Shown here in pieces: positions 11,456 through 23,462 of a DNA stretch of 64,000 bases; within the stretch, counting starts at the first letter, position 1, and every line of letters starts with the position of its first letter. The notes under the pieces were generated by a model. It worked only from the letters and a program-made list of their open reading frames with translations. It searched no databases and was not told the origin of the DNA. The stretch spans positions 12,909,774 through 12,973,773 of the forward strand of contig CM038716.1 in assembly GCA_021613375.1 (NCBI GenBank), given 5' to 3'. The stretch comes from Megaleporinus macrocephalus (taxonomy: Eukaryota > Chordata > Actinopteri > Characiformes > Anostomidae). Position numbers and translations under genes: made by a program.

Positions 11456-12124
11456 CAAATATAGGGGTCAGTCTGGCTGGCCCTTCTCACCTGGGCAGAT
11501 CAAGACAATCAGAGAGATGTGGCAGGTCCATCACAAGAGTGGCCCGCCTGACTGATGACCCGTACTTGGAGGAGCGTGGGTCCATATCTTGGTCTGGCAC
11601 CAGGACGGCTCTCTTGGGTCATTACAATCAGCCTCCCAAGTACCCCATCAAGCCGAGAGTGCTATAAGACAGCGGACCGCCGGGCCAACCGAGCGCTCTC
11701 TAATCAGTCTATGCAAATCATATCAGTGGTGCACATTTCACATTTAGACTCCTTTGGTTGCCCTCAGACAGACGATGTTTAATTCATTAGGCTTTGATAT
11801 TTGTCACTCATGTTCTCCGAGGATGTGATTAGAGCGACTATAGGCGACCTTGGCCTCGTTTCCGGCAGAGGAAGCCGCCGCGGTTTGTGTCTCTCACGCT
11901 TCTTTACTAATTCGTGTCCAAGATTAAAGTGACGGCATCATTAAGAACTGATACGGAAGGGTTCTGACAGATGGAGGGGCGAAGAATAACCACTTATCCA
12001 GCTGTTGTTTGCTGGAGATGATGGAGGAGAGCTGGTGTTTTGGATTCTGAACAGCTACAGAATGGGATATGGGCACCACTGGTCAAATGTTTGGACACCT
12101 ACTTCCAGAAGAGATATAGAACTA
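11456..12124. other. Low-copy island, no recognised gene
   Basis: Non-repetitive by eye. The stretch 11700-12010 has mixed composition, an octamer ATGCAAAT at about 11711 and several CpGs, unlike the AT-rich spacers around it. A 75-codon ORF (11555-11782) is unremarkable. It might be a conserved non-coding element; that is a guess from texture only. Confidence 0.3.
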
Positions 12125-13157
12125 CACTGTTAACCTGTAATGAGTTTGTGTGTAAAGAGTTTGTGTACTGATGCTTAAAAACTAAAGTTTTATTTCATTA
12201 CTTAAAATGTTCTAGTATGTTCTACTATTTTGAAAGAAGAACTGAGTACACTAATATTTTTAAGTTGAACAAACTTCAAACATCAGGTTTTAGCTTGGAC
12301 CACGCCCCTGTAGCACCTTGCCAGATTCTCATTGGTCAGTTCAGTCTAGACTAGTTTGAGTTGTTTAGTGGAGCTTGTAAAGGTTTTGAAGTCTTTTTCT
12401 ATTTTCACTGTGAGGTTTGGTGTTTTCTGAGTTTAACTTCTTTTCCTCGGACAGAAACTCTGTAGTGCTGGGATTTCTCTACAGTGGACATTTTCTCCAT
12501 TGTTTTCTTTTCTTGAAGAACTACAGAGGACTACAATTAACCAAGCCGCCATCTTCCCTCTCTTTTTCTCATTCTGGAACTTGGTAAGTTGTTTTCCGTG
12601 TTCAAGTGGTGTAAAACTGTTGTTCTGCAGTTGATGCTGATCTAAAGTTAGAAAATGTAATTTACTGTGTTTTTATCATTTCAATGTTTAAACTGTATTT
12701 AAGAATTATTGTAAGATAAACAGTTTTCTAACTAGACCAATCAAAACCAGTCATCATCACTACTGAACCCTTCAAGAGTCAGAATCATCCTAGATGTTCC
12801 CAGTGATGTAGTTTTAAATAAAATTAAACTAAATGTAACTGCTGTCTGTGTTCTTTTGATGTAGGAGAACATCAGCTTTTTATGGAGACTAGTTTTAAGT
12901 TTAACTTAATTCTGATTACAGGAAACTCAATGTTGAGTTGAATTAAATGGTCAGTAGGGTTGATTTTACGAAATATTTTAAGTACAAACAATTTAGATTT
13001 CATTGTATTCAACTCAAATGATCACTTCCAGTCTATTTGATATTTAAGTTGATTTTACTCAAACCATTAGATTTTCTCTAGTTTGTATTACTTAAATATT
13101 TTAAGGCAATCACTCAAATTCTTTAAGTACAATCAACTTATCTGGGTTTACAGTGTA
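12125..13157. mobile_element. TACACTG-ended nonautonomous DNA element, longest copy
   Basis: About 1.03 kb, starting TACACTGTTAACC and ending GGTTTACAGTGTA, giving ~13-bp near-perfect terminal inverted repeats. Two other copies (8157-8880, 41893-42264) share long blocks. There is no transposase ORF. An internal stretch (12440-12745) unique to this copy contains a CTTGGTAAGT donor-like site. If the element proper is CACTG...CAGTG, the flanking TA could be the target duplication, but the superfamily cannot be decided from one locus. Confidence 0.75.
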
Positions 13158-13673
13158 GATAGCAACCAAAGTGTGATTTAAAACTAAATCAAAACTTTCT
13201 TCTTTTATAGACTCTGCAAAGTAGACTCGGCCCCATTAGTGCAGCTTTACGAGGAGCCGCCGAGGATCGTTTTTGCAATAGCTTAGATTGCTGCAATTTG
13301 GCGTAACAGTCTTTCCTCTGGAAATGCTCTACTCTGCTTTGCTAATGTTCTCTTCCACACATTAACTGAGCTCTTATATATCTTCTCTCTGGTCTTCAAA
13401 CTGAGAAATGAAGAATAATTTACTCTTTCCACTTGGCTAGTCTCTGCTGTTTTAACCTAACAGACAAAATAACATCAGACTTGTAATTTTGAGACATTCA
13501 GAGATTAATTGGGGGTCGCAAACTGCAAAGACCCAATTTATATGGTGTTCTTACTGGTGCAAATACACATGTGTATATATATATATAAGGATTTTAAACA
13601 ATCAGCTTAATATATTCTTTATTGTTTATGCATGGTCCATATGCAGGCATCCTCCATATGTAGTGGTAACCAA

Positions 13674-13675
<2 letters not shown>
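13158..13675. other. Spacer, nothing recognised
   Basis: Moderately AT-rich sequence with no ORF, RNA gene or repeat that I can support. A short (TA)n run lies near 13575. Confidence 0.5.

Positions 13676-13733
<58 letters not shown>
13676..13733. repeat. (AT)n microsatellite
   Basis: Uninterrupted alternating AT of about 58 bp. The two short ORFs reading through it (YIYIYI repeats) are artefacts. Confidence 0.98.
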
Positions 13734-13735
<2 letters not shown>

Positions 13736-14646
13736 TCCTGAGACCCAGAAAAATTAAAGTTTGAGAATTTCTGTAAATTCAATATAAAATAAGTCTACTA
13801 GATGAAAAAAAACATTAAAATTATTTTTTTTATGGAATGTCCTTTATAGTGGACATCAGGACATTGTTTATGACATATTTCTGTTCTGCATCAGACCAAA
13901 AACCTTCTACAACATCAGCACCAACTCAATCATAGAAAATAATGTAAATAACAAGTAAGTAAACAAACATTGTTTACCTTTTTTGATACCACTTTACTCT
14001 TGTCAGTATAAGAAATATTTCAAATGCATATATACGTATATGAACAGAAACTGGAGCAAATAATAAACTATTCCAAAGGTTACTGTTACTTTGATTAAAA
14101 AAAAATCCAGGTTTAAACAGTTTTTAGGCTCACTAGCTAAACCTGTGTTAATCTCTCCAAACCTTGAGCCAAAGTTTCACAATTTCCACACGTAGTACCC
14201 AACTCTCTTATGACCCATTAAATTTTTATTATTTTTTTTATTTTTTAATATACAATTATGTAAAATTTTCTAATGAATTAGGAATAAATTAAATTAGCAA
14301 TAAATTAAAAATAAATTAATAATGAATTTACATGTTTACATGTTTGAAGTGCTTACATGTTGCAAAATGATCTCAATCAAATTCCTGTCACCTGTGACAT
14401 CATTAATTTAATATAAAACCAGATTTATTCCCAATATCCACTACGAAGAACATCAAAAAAAGTATGCTGTTAGGTAGTTAAACATTTGTGCACATCAATA
14501 AAAAGTGCTACAACAGTTTTATACCTAAATCATATCAATTAACAAAACAAATACATATTGTTTGATAGTTTATCTCTCTTGCTCCCATAAAATGAGGTCA
14601 CTGAGAGGCGTCCATATTTAAAAAAGGCAGAACTACTGTTGTGAAA
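13734..14646. other. AT-rich spacer
   Basis: About 0.9 kb of AT-rich sequence with A/T homopolymer runs. The segment around TATAGTGGACATCAGGACAT (13847) has the look of an old dispersed repeat, but I cannot name it. No coding or RNA feature seen. Confidence 0.45.
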
Positions 14647-14698
14647 GAGCAGTCAAAGCAGGTATTAGATGAGAACTGATAATAATACTGGGTTGTTT
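14647..14698. repeat. Solo arm of the 11026-11289 fold-back
   Basis: Fifty-two bases identical by eye to 11238-11289, from GAGCAGTCAAAGCAGG to ACTGGGTTGTTT, without the partner arm. Either a solo remnant or the dispersed unit from which the fold-back was built. Confidence 0.8.
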
Positions 14699-14747
14699 AG
14701 GAGAAGCTTGGAAAGAGTTAAATAAACACACTGACGTATGAAAAACA

Positions 14748-15043
14748 CTACTTACTCTATTAATACTGATTAATATTTAATAATAAAGTGTAAAAGCTCT
14801 ACTTACTCTATTAATACTGATTAATATTTAATAATAGTGTAAAAGCTCTACTTACTCTATTAATACTGATTAATATTTAATAATAAAGTGTAAAAGCACT
14901 ACTTACTCTATTAATACTGATTAATATCTAATAATAAAGTGTAAAAGCTCTACTTACTCTATTAATACTGATTAATATCTAATAATAAAGTGTAAAAGCT
15001 CTACTTACTCTATTAATACTGTTTAATATCTAATAATAAAGTG
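14748..15043. repeat. 51-bp tandem repeat
   Basis: Almost six copies of an AT-rich 51-bp unit starting CTACTTACTCTATTAATACT and containing TTAATAATAAAGTGTAAAAG. The first two copies start at 14748 and 14799. The last is truncated after AAAGTG. Confidence 0.95.
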
Positions 15044-15705
15044 TTTGGTGATGTTAGGTTTAGTTCCAATAGTGGCAATATATATATGTTGGTACATATT
15101 TGTTATTGTCGTTATTATTATCCTTACTTTCTTCACTGTCCACCTTTTCTTTTTTTTAATACTTTAATAAAAACTACTTTTTTTACTGACTTATTTATTT
15201 ATTTTAATTTTATTCACGCAACTCAGACGCAGCCCGGCAGAAAAAAGCATCGCCGACATCAAGCCCGAGATGAAACGTACTCTCGAGCTGAGTCATCCAT
15301 AAGAAACCTCCCACGCGGTCGTCCTCCGGCGCGCGGACGCTTTCAGCCGGCTTCCTCTACACCTCGCAGAGCGCCGAGAGCCGTCTGACATTCACGCTAA
15401 GACACATAATTGTCATGTTAACATTCAGCTGGTATTAGCGAGACGGGAGCGCTGCGGCGGGAGATGGAAGGTTCGCGGTGCCAAGTGTGCCGGAATGAGT
15501 CCCGGCGTGTTTATGAGCAGACCTGGACGACACGCACCCATCAATCAATCAAATAACACACTCAGCGTCCACTTCCCTCGAGATATGTACCTTACTTGTC
15601 CACTCACTGGACACCTTGTGTAGGTCCACTATGTAGGTAGACGATTACAGACTCAGGCTGTCGGAGGAGCTGGGGTCTCTGCTGTACACTGGTTGAGTTG
15701 GAAGA
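15044..15705. other. Low-copy island before the 52-bp array
   Basis: The left third is T-rich. From 15220 to 15560 it becomes GC- and CpG-rich (GTCGTCCTCCGGCGCGCGGA near 15319), with an ORF tail (15041-15388) of no recognisable product. The run ACATAATTGTCATGTTAACA near 15404 sits in well-mixed sequence that could be regulatory. I see no splice-supported exon. Confidence 0.3.
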
Positions 15706-18690
15706 CACTAGTGAACACACGCACACTAGGGGGCAGTAAAACACCCACATAATTACACGCTCGTGAACACACGCACACTAGGGGGCAGTGAAACATCCAC
15801 GTAAATACACGCTCGTGAACACACGCACACTAGGGGGCAGTGAAACATCCACGTAAATACACGCTCGTGAACACACGCGCACTAGGGGGCAGTGAAACAT
15901 CCACATAAATACACGCTAGTGAACACATGCACGCTAGGGGGCAGTGAAACATCCACATAAATACACGCTAGTGAACACACGTACACTAGGGGGCAGTAAA
16001 ACATCCACATAAATACACGCTAGTGAACACACGCACACTAGGGGGCAGTGAAACATCCACATAAATACACGCTAGTGAACACATGCATGCTAGGGGGCAG
16101 TAAAACATCCACATAAATACACGCTAGTGAACACATGCACGCTAGGGGGCAGTGAAACATCCACATAAATACACGCTAGTGAACACCCGCACACTAGGGG
16201 GCAGTAAAACATCCACATAAATACACGCTAGTGAACACATGCACACTAGGGGGCAGTAAAACATCCAAATAAATACACACTAGTGAACACACGCACACTA
16301 GGGGGCAGTAAAACATCCACATAAATACACGCTAGTGAACACCCGCACACTAGGGGGCAGTGAAACATCCACATAAATACACTCTAGTGAACACATGCAC
16401 ACTAGGGGGCAGTAAAACATCCACATAAATACACGCTAGTGAACACACGCACACTAGGGGGCAGTAAAACATCCACATAAATACACGCTAGTGAACACAC
16501 GCACACTAGGGGGCAGTGAAACATCCACATAAATACACGCTAGTGAACACACGCACACTAGGTGCAGTAAAACATCCACATAAATACACGCTAGTGAACA
16601 CATGCACACTAGGGGGCAGTGAAACATCCACATAAATACACGCTAGTGAACACCCGCACACTAGGGGGCAGTAAAACATCCACATAAATACACGCTAGTG
16701 AACACATGCACACTAGGGGGCAGTAAAACATCCAAATAAATACACGCTAGTGAACACACGCACGCTAGGGGGCAGTAAAACATCCACATAAATACACGCT
16801 AGTGAACACATGCACACTAGGGGGCAGTGAAACATCCACATAAATACACGCTAGTGAACACCCGCACACTAGGGGGCAGTGAAACATCCACATAAATACA
16901 CGCTAGTGAACACACGCACACTAGGGGGCAGTGAAACATCCACATAAATACACGCTCGTGAACACACGTACACTAGGGGGCAGTGAAACATTCACATAAA
17001 TACACGCTTGTGAACACACGCACACTAGGGGGCAGTGAAACATCCACATAAATACATGCTAGTGAACACACGCGCACTAGGAGGCAGTGAAACATCCACA
17101 TAAATACACGCTAGTGAACACATGCACACTAGGGGGCAGTAAAACATCCACATAAATACACGCTAGTGAACACATGCACACTAGGGGGCAGTGAAACATC
17201 CACATAAATACACGCTCGTGAACACACGTACACTAGGGGGCAGTGAAACATTCACATAAATACACGCTTGTGAACACACGCACACTAGGGGGCAGTGAAA
17301 CATCCACATAAATACACGCTTGTGAACACCCGCACACTAGGGGGCAGTGAAACATTCACATAAATACATGCTAGTGAACACACGCACACTAGGGGGCAGT
17401 GAAACATCCACATAAACACACGCTAGTGAACACACGCACACTAGGGGGCAGTGAAACATCCACATAAATACACGCTAGTGAACACATGCACACTAGGGGG
17501 CAGTGAAACATCCACATAAATACACGCTAGTGAACACATGCACACTAGGGGGCAGTGAAACATCCACATAAATACACGCTAGTGAACACCCGCACACTAG
17601 GGGGCAGTAAAACATCCACATAAATACACGCTAGTGAACACATGCACACTAGGGGGCAGTGAAACATCCACATAAATACATGCTAGTAAACACGCACACT
17701 AGGGGGCAGTAAAACATCCACATAAATACACGCTAGTGAACACATGCACACTAGGGGGCAGTGAAACATCCACATAAATACATGCTAGTAAACACGTACA
17801 CTAGGGGGCAGTGAAACATCCACATAGATACACGCTAGTGAACACACGCGCACTAGGGGGCAGTGAAACATCCACATAAATACATGCTAATGAACACACG
17901 CGCACTAGGAGGCAGTGAAACATCCACATAAATACACGCTAGTGAACACATGCACACTAGGGGGCAGTGAAACATCCACATAAATACACGCTAGTGAACA
18001 CACGTACACTAGGGGGCAGTGAAACATTCACATAAATACACGCTTGTGAACACACGCACACTAGGGGGCAGTGAAACATCCACATAAATACACGCTTGTG
18101 AACACACGCACACTAGGGGACAGTGAAACATTCACATAAATACATACTAGTGAACGCATGCACACTAGGGGGCAGTGAAACATCCACATAAATACACGCT
18201 AGTAAACACCCGCACACTAGGGGGCAGTGAAACTTCCACGTAAATACACGCTAGTGAACACACGCGCACTAGGAGGCAGTGAAACATCCACATAAATACA
18301 CGCTAGTAAACACCCGCACACTAGGGGGCAGTGAAACATCCACATAAATACACGCTAGTGAACACTCGCACACCAGGGGGCAGTGAAACATCCACATAGA
18401 TCCACAATGCACACTAGGGGGCAGTGAAGCATCCACATAGATACACGCTAGTGAACACACGCACACTAGGGGGCAGTGAAACATCCACATAGATACACGC
18501 TAGTGAACACACGCACACTAGGGGGCAGTGAAACATCCACGTAAATACACGCTAGTGAACACTCGCACACTAGGGGGCAGTGAAACATCCACATAAATAC
18601 ACGCTAGTGAACACTCGCACACTAGGGGGCAGTGAAACATCCACATAGATACACGCTAGTGAACACACGCACACTAGCGGGCTGTGAAGC
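15706..18690 (+). repeat. 52-bp satellite carrying a CTCF-like core in each unit
   Basis: About 57 head-to-tail copies of a 52-bp unit, consensus GTGAACACACGCACACTAGG, then GGGCAGTGAAACATCCACAT, then AAATACACGCTA. Each unit holds ACACTAGGGGGCAG on the plus strand, matching 13 of 14 positions of the established CTCF core CCASYAGRKGGCRS (the first C is A). All copies face the same way. Variants include GCGCACTAGGAGGCAG, TGCACGCTAGGGGG and a unit with a shortened AGGTGCAG. CpGs within CACGC lie next to or inside the motif. A degenerate edge runs on to about 18770. Whether CTCF binds is inference. Confidence 0.95.
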
Positions 18691-18779
18691 AACCACATAC
18701 ACACACGCACACACACTAGTGAACACACGCACTCACACACACACTAGGGGCAGTGAAACACACACACTAAAGATCAGTG

Positions 18780-18962
18780 AGCACACTTGGCCGGAGTGGT
18801 GAGCGGCCCTATCCCGGTACCCGGGGAGCAGTTGGGGGTTTGGTGTTCAAGGGCACTTCACTTGTGTCCTGTCGGTGCAAGTGATCACAAGGCTGGTTCC
18901 CAGACCTCTGGGGAATCGACCCTTGTAGCTGTGCGGCGACAGCACTACCCACTGTGGTGTAC
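18780..18962. repeat. Teleost interspersed repeat fragment
   Basis: Contains GGGGAGCAGTTGGGGGTTTG, TCAAGGGCACTTCA and GCGGCGACAGCACTACCCAC, segments of a widespread fish repeat whose related portion also lies at 50860-50960. The ORF over it (18787-18978) is not meaningful. Confidence 0.55.
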
Positions 18963-18964
18963 AA

Positions 18965-19105
18965 GTACATACACATAATGTGTGTATACGTGGTATGTAG
19001 TGTTTATATGTACATGTAGTATGTTGTATATATAAGTAGTATGTATATGTAGTATGTCGTGTGTGTGTGTGTGTGTGTGTGTATGTATATATATATATTT
19101 ATAAA
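18965..19105. repeat. TATG/TG microsatellite, first block
   Basis: Irregular GTATGTAGT / TATATG repeats with a (TG)n core at about 19057-19082 and a short (AT)n. This is the left-most part of a TATG-type array continued at 20100 and 21406. Confidence 0.9.
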
Positions 19106-20099
19106 ACCCTTCCCTAAGGCGCCGGGTACGATGTGTACATCGTTTAGGTTGGTACATCACAAATAAACATAAATAACACAATATAGCGGTGCCTCCACTT
19201 CTTTATGAACCTCGATTGAGTAATTAAACACAAACAAACTCACTTTTAAACCAAACCAAGAGAGTTTACTTAACAGGTGGAAGAAATGTCTGCACAGCTG
19301 AACCTCGGTTTTAAGTGTGTTTTAAATTAACTGCAGTCTTAACTGATTTTTTTAAAGCTCTTTTGTTTTTAAAGTTTATCGCTGGTGCACATGAGAAATA
19401 AAAAAACAAACAACCTAATAGTTCAGCCAGCCAAGTACTCACAGATACCCAGGGCCTCCTGTTCAGCACGAGCCCTGTCTGTCAGCCAGTGATCCACACG
19501 AACGTGTTCTCCACAGACGCAGCTGAAGAGCAGTCCTGACGGCGCGGTCTCTGCACGCGCAGTTCCTCGTTCTGGTCCTAACTTGCTGCAGAACTTCTAA
19601 GATACACTACAGATACAATCCGACGAGCTAGCTAGCGTAGCCGCACGTTACAGGCTAACAGAACAACAGAGCTCTAAAAAAAACTCAGCAGAGCTTCATA
19701 AACTCACACGAAAGTAGCTTCCACGACACCTCCGAACTACAACCGGAGGACAAACTTCATCTAGACTTCATCTAAAGAGAGAAAATAAAAATATCGGTTC
19801 AGCGCTTTTAGTCTCCTCCACTGTCTCTCCGCCCCGCAATCAAAAAAATAAAAAACAACAACCACACTAGAGCTCCCTCCCCCTATCAATACCTGATTAA
19901 CCATTCACATGTCAATCACACATTTACTCTACCTGATCGCTCAATTAACCCGGGAATTCACAGGAAATACTAAGAGAAATGGCGCGAAGCAGCAAAATAT
20001 TATGGGAAATGTAGTTTTGTGGGAAACTTTCGTATTTTACACAGAAATCAATACAACAATAACATTCAAATGAAATAAGTATTTTTAGAGGGTCCTACA
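19106..20099. other. Non-repetitive ~0.99-kb block interrupting the TATG array
   Basis: A block of ordinary complexity flanked on both sides by TATATG-type repeat, so it is probably an insertion. Its right part has CpGs, GAAATGGCGCGAAGC near 19977, and ATTATGGGAAATGTAGT (19999-20015). The reverse complement of that last segment resembles the ACTACAATTCCC part of ZNF143-type promoter motifs. No ORF of note. Candidates are a solo LTR, a nonautonomous transposon, or a mobilised promoter; the ends (left ...CCCTTCCCTAAGG, right ...AGAGGGTCCTACA) show only a weak inverted match. Confidence 0.4.
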
Positions 20100-20672
20100 T
20101 ATATATACATATATATGTAGTATATTTAAGCACTGTGTATATGTAGTATGTATGGGTAGCATGTAGTATGTATATGTAGTATGTATATGTACTATGTATA
20201 AATAATATATATTATGTATATGTAGTATGTAGTATATATAAGTAGTATGTATATGTAGTATGTATAAGTAATATATATTATGTATATGTAGTATGTATAT
20301 GTAGTATGTAGTATATGTAAGTAGTATGTATATGTAGTATGTATAAGTGAAATGTATTATGTATATGTATATGTAGTATGTAGTATATATAAGTAGTATG
20401 TATATGTAGTATGTATAAGTAATATATATTATGTATATGTAGTATGTAGTATGTATATGTAGTATGTAGTATATATAAGTAGTATGTATATGTAGTATGT
20501 ATAAGTAATATGTATTATGTATATGTATATGTAGTATGTAGTATATATAAGTAGTATGTATATGTAGTATGTATAAGTAATATGTATTATGTATATGTAT
20601 ATGTAGTATGTAGTATGGATATATAGTATGTATAAGTAGTATGTAGTATTTATATGCAGTATGTAAAAGTCA
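20100..20672. repeat. TATG-type array, second block
   Basis: Irregular tandem GTATGTATATGTA / AGTAGTATGTATA repeats. Longer recurrences, for example around AAGTAATATATATTATGTAT, indicate higher-order duplication of about 100-180 bp. Confidence 0.9.
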
Positions 20673-21405
20673 CATGAAATCCAAGTTTATTCCAAACCAG
20701 TCTCATAATATTCTGACTGCGAACATAGTCATGTTTATTATTGAAATATCTTACACAGCATCACTGTTTACTTATTAATTTAAAGACAAGTAATCCAAAA
20801 GTAATCACGTACTTTATTATAGTAAGTTAGTGGAACGATCAGTATCTAAATGCACTGTTAAATACAGCGAGATGTTTCCAACACCTGAGCAGTGGAGGTC
20901 TGTCTGGCTGTCAGGTAAGGAAGCTGGGACCAGTTAGCCGTGCTCTAGTCTTCCAGTTGTCTGGGATGCCTCTTCTAATGTTGCTAGCAGTTTGTGGTGT
21001 TGCCGTGCAAGGTTAGCGCCGGTGTTTGACGTGTCTTGTCAGTTTTTGACGAATGTCAAGTTTCCTGAAACCGAAATACTCCCTCGTACACACAGTGTAC
21101 TGGGTTCTACCACCTTCTCCACTCGACCTTGAGCCTCGCTCTCTTACTCAGACACCTCCACCACGCTGCCTGTGGTTCAACTTCCTATGAAGCCTCTATT
21201 CACAATATTAACATAAAACTATTTCTGTCTGATATGAGCCTTTATAACTGCTATAAAACTATAATTACACGTAAAAACTTTATAAGAAAGAAAATATGAC
21301 TGTGTACTGTCAGATTTCATAACACATCATAACATCCACCCCTCAGAACACTGTAAACATGACTATGGACCCATCACAACTGTGGCTACTCTCTTAGCTT
21401 AGCAA
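20673..21405. other. Second non-repetitive block interrupting the array
   Basis: About 0.73 kb of ordinary-complexity sequence between two TATG blocks. It contains TTTATTCCAAACCAGTCTCA near 20684 and ACATCCACCCCTCAGAACAC near 21331. No ORF or repeat family recognised. Like the block at 19106 it is best explained as an insertion (LTR-like or nonautonomous element), but I cannot define terminal repeats. Confidence 0.4.
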
Positions 21406-22640
21406 AAGAACAGTATGTAGTGTGCATAAGTAGTGTGTAGTATGCATTAGTAGTATGTAGTATGCAGTTGAAGTATGTAGAATGCTTGAGTAGTATGTAT
21501 ATGTAGTATGTATATTTAGAATGTAGAATGCATAATTAGTATGCATATGTAGTATGCACAAGTTGTATGCAGTATGCATAAGTAGTAAGTAGGATGCATA
21601 TTTGGAATGTAATATGCATAATTAGTCTGCATATGCATAGGTAGTATGTATAAGTAGTATGTAATATGCATATTTAGAATGCAGTATGCATAATTAGTAT
21701 GCATATGAAGTAGGTAGTATACATGAGTAGTATGCATAAATAGTATGTAGTATGCATAAGTAATATGTTGTAGGCATATGGAGCATGTAGTATGCATATG
21801 CATAGGTAGTATGTAGTACATATATGTACTAAGCAGCATGTGCAAGTAGTATGTATATGTAGAATGTAATACGCATAAGTAGTCTGCATATGCATAGGTA
21901 TTATGTAGTATGTATAAGTAGTATGTAGAACGTGTATGTAGTAAGCATAAATAGTATGTAGTATGCATATTTAGAATGTAGTATGTATAAGTAGTATGCA
22001 GTATGCATATGTAGTGTGTATAAGTAGTATGTACATGTAGCATGCATTAGTTTGAAATATGCATATGAAGTAAATAGTATATATTTAGGTATTATGGTAT
22101 ATGGTATATAGGTAGTATAAATTGTATGCATTTATATAGTATGTAGCATGCATATTTTGTATAAGTAGCATGCAGTATGTACATAGAGTATGTAGTATGT
22201 ATATATAGTATGCAGTATGCATATGTAGTGTGTATAAGTAGTATGTACATGTAGTATGCATTAGTATGAAATATGCAAATGAAGTAAATAGTATGTATTT
22301 AGGTATTATGGTATATGGTATACAGGTAGTATAAATTATATGCATATATATAGTATGTAGCATGCATATTTTGTATAAGTAGCATGTAGTATGTACATAG
22401 AGTATGTAGTATGCATATGTAGTGTGTATAAGTAGTATGTACATGTAGTATGCATTAGTATGAAATATGCATATGAAGTAAATAGTATGTATATAGGTAT
22501 TATGGTATATAGGTAGTATAAATTGTATGCATATATATATAGTATGAATAAGTAGCATGTAGTATGTACATAGAGTATGTAGTATGTATATGTAGTATGA
22601 GTAGTATGTCTTTTGTAGTATGTATGTATGGTGTTATAAG
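21406..22640. repeat. TATG-type array, third block
   Basis: Irregular repeats of GTAGTATGCATAAGTAGTATG type. Larger direct recurrences are visible: TTAGGTATTATGGTATATGG appears near 22084 and 22302, and a third related run near 22492. Minus-strand ORFs up to 175 codons (YAYYILHMHTT-type) arise because the repeat avoids stops; they are artefacts. Confidence 0.9.
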
Positions 22641-23462
22641 GCGACATGTAAACCACATACATACTATAAATGCATTTATATAGCATTACTTATACAGTAT
22701 TCATAAAGTTTTTTTTGATAAAAGCTTCTTGGTCAAATTTTATTTTATGAAACTGCTGGTAACTTAAGCCAACCAATACCGCAAGCTAAGCTAACTTTAG
22801 CAGTGTTTAGTGTTTAGTCACTTTCCAAACTAGCCCCCGGACGGCGGCCTGACGAGTAGAGCTACACGTACAAAGATGTGGCTTCACGGAGCGTGAAATT
22901 CAGCCTCTCCCATAAGCCAGAGTGCAAGCTGGACACTGAATGTTGTTAAAGCTCAGTTAATAAGGGGCGCAGGGGAGGCCAGAGGTCACACTGCTGACCC
23001 GTGGCTTCTCTCTCCCCGCCTCGCTTGGCTATTGAGTAATTGTGCGGGCCGCTTTCGATCTGAGAGAGCAGAAGCCGCTATGAAAGGCTCTCTCTCACAG
23101 CCTGCCCTGTGTCTGATTCCGCGTCTCCGCCTGGGTCTCTTTAATCAAGCCAAAGAGAAAAGCTCCAGCAGGCTTCTTTTGAAGCGAGTGGAGATTTCTG
23201 CCGGGCAGTAACAGGTACAGAGGACTTAAGAGGCCAACCGAGGTCTGTCCAGAATATTGACACTTCATGCCTACAAAAGAGAGAAGACTGGTTCAAACCA
23301 GATGCTGGAAAATTTTCAACATGGTGTGTGGGTGCTTCAGCTCCAGCTCTAGCTAATAAACAACGTACACGTGTGGCCACCAGGGGGCCCCCTTAGAACT
23401 TCTAGGCCATTAACATCGATTACATTGTCTGAGACTGTGGATCTCAAACTGGTGGCTGTATA
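22641..23462. other. Low-copy island with a consensus CTCF site
   Basis: After an AT-rich start, 22840-23340 is mixed, CpG-containing and repeat-free. It includes AGAGGTCACACTGCTGACCC near 22980 and TATTGAGTAATTGTGCGGGC near 23031. The 79-codon minus ORF 23141-23380 has no recognisable product. It is a candidate conserved non-coding region by texture only. Confidence 0.3.
23374..23392 (+). promoter_or_regulatory. Single strong CTCF-like motif
   Basis: TGGCCACCAGGGGGCCCCC matches the core CCASYAGRKGGCRS at 13 of 14 positions and extends into the flanking TGGC. It has the same orientation as the 52-bp array at 15706-18690. Binding is not shown by sequence alone. Confidence 0.55.

Noticed and set aside
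18269..18490. 73-codon minus ORF with Cys/His-rich repeats
   Set aside because: Antisense of the 52-bp CTCF-like array; Cys-x-Cys look is a by-product of the repeat.
18780..18962. tRNA-derived SINE
   Set aside because: I could not find A- and B-box promoter sequences; left as an interspersed repeat fragment.
21394..22686. Overlapping minus ORFs rich in Tyr, His and Thr
   Set aside because: TATG-type array without stops on that strand; no conserved domain.
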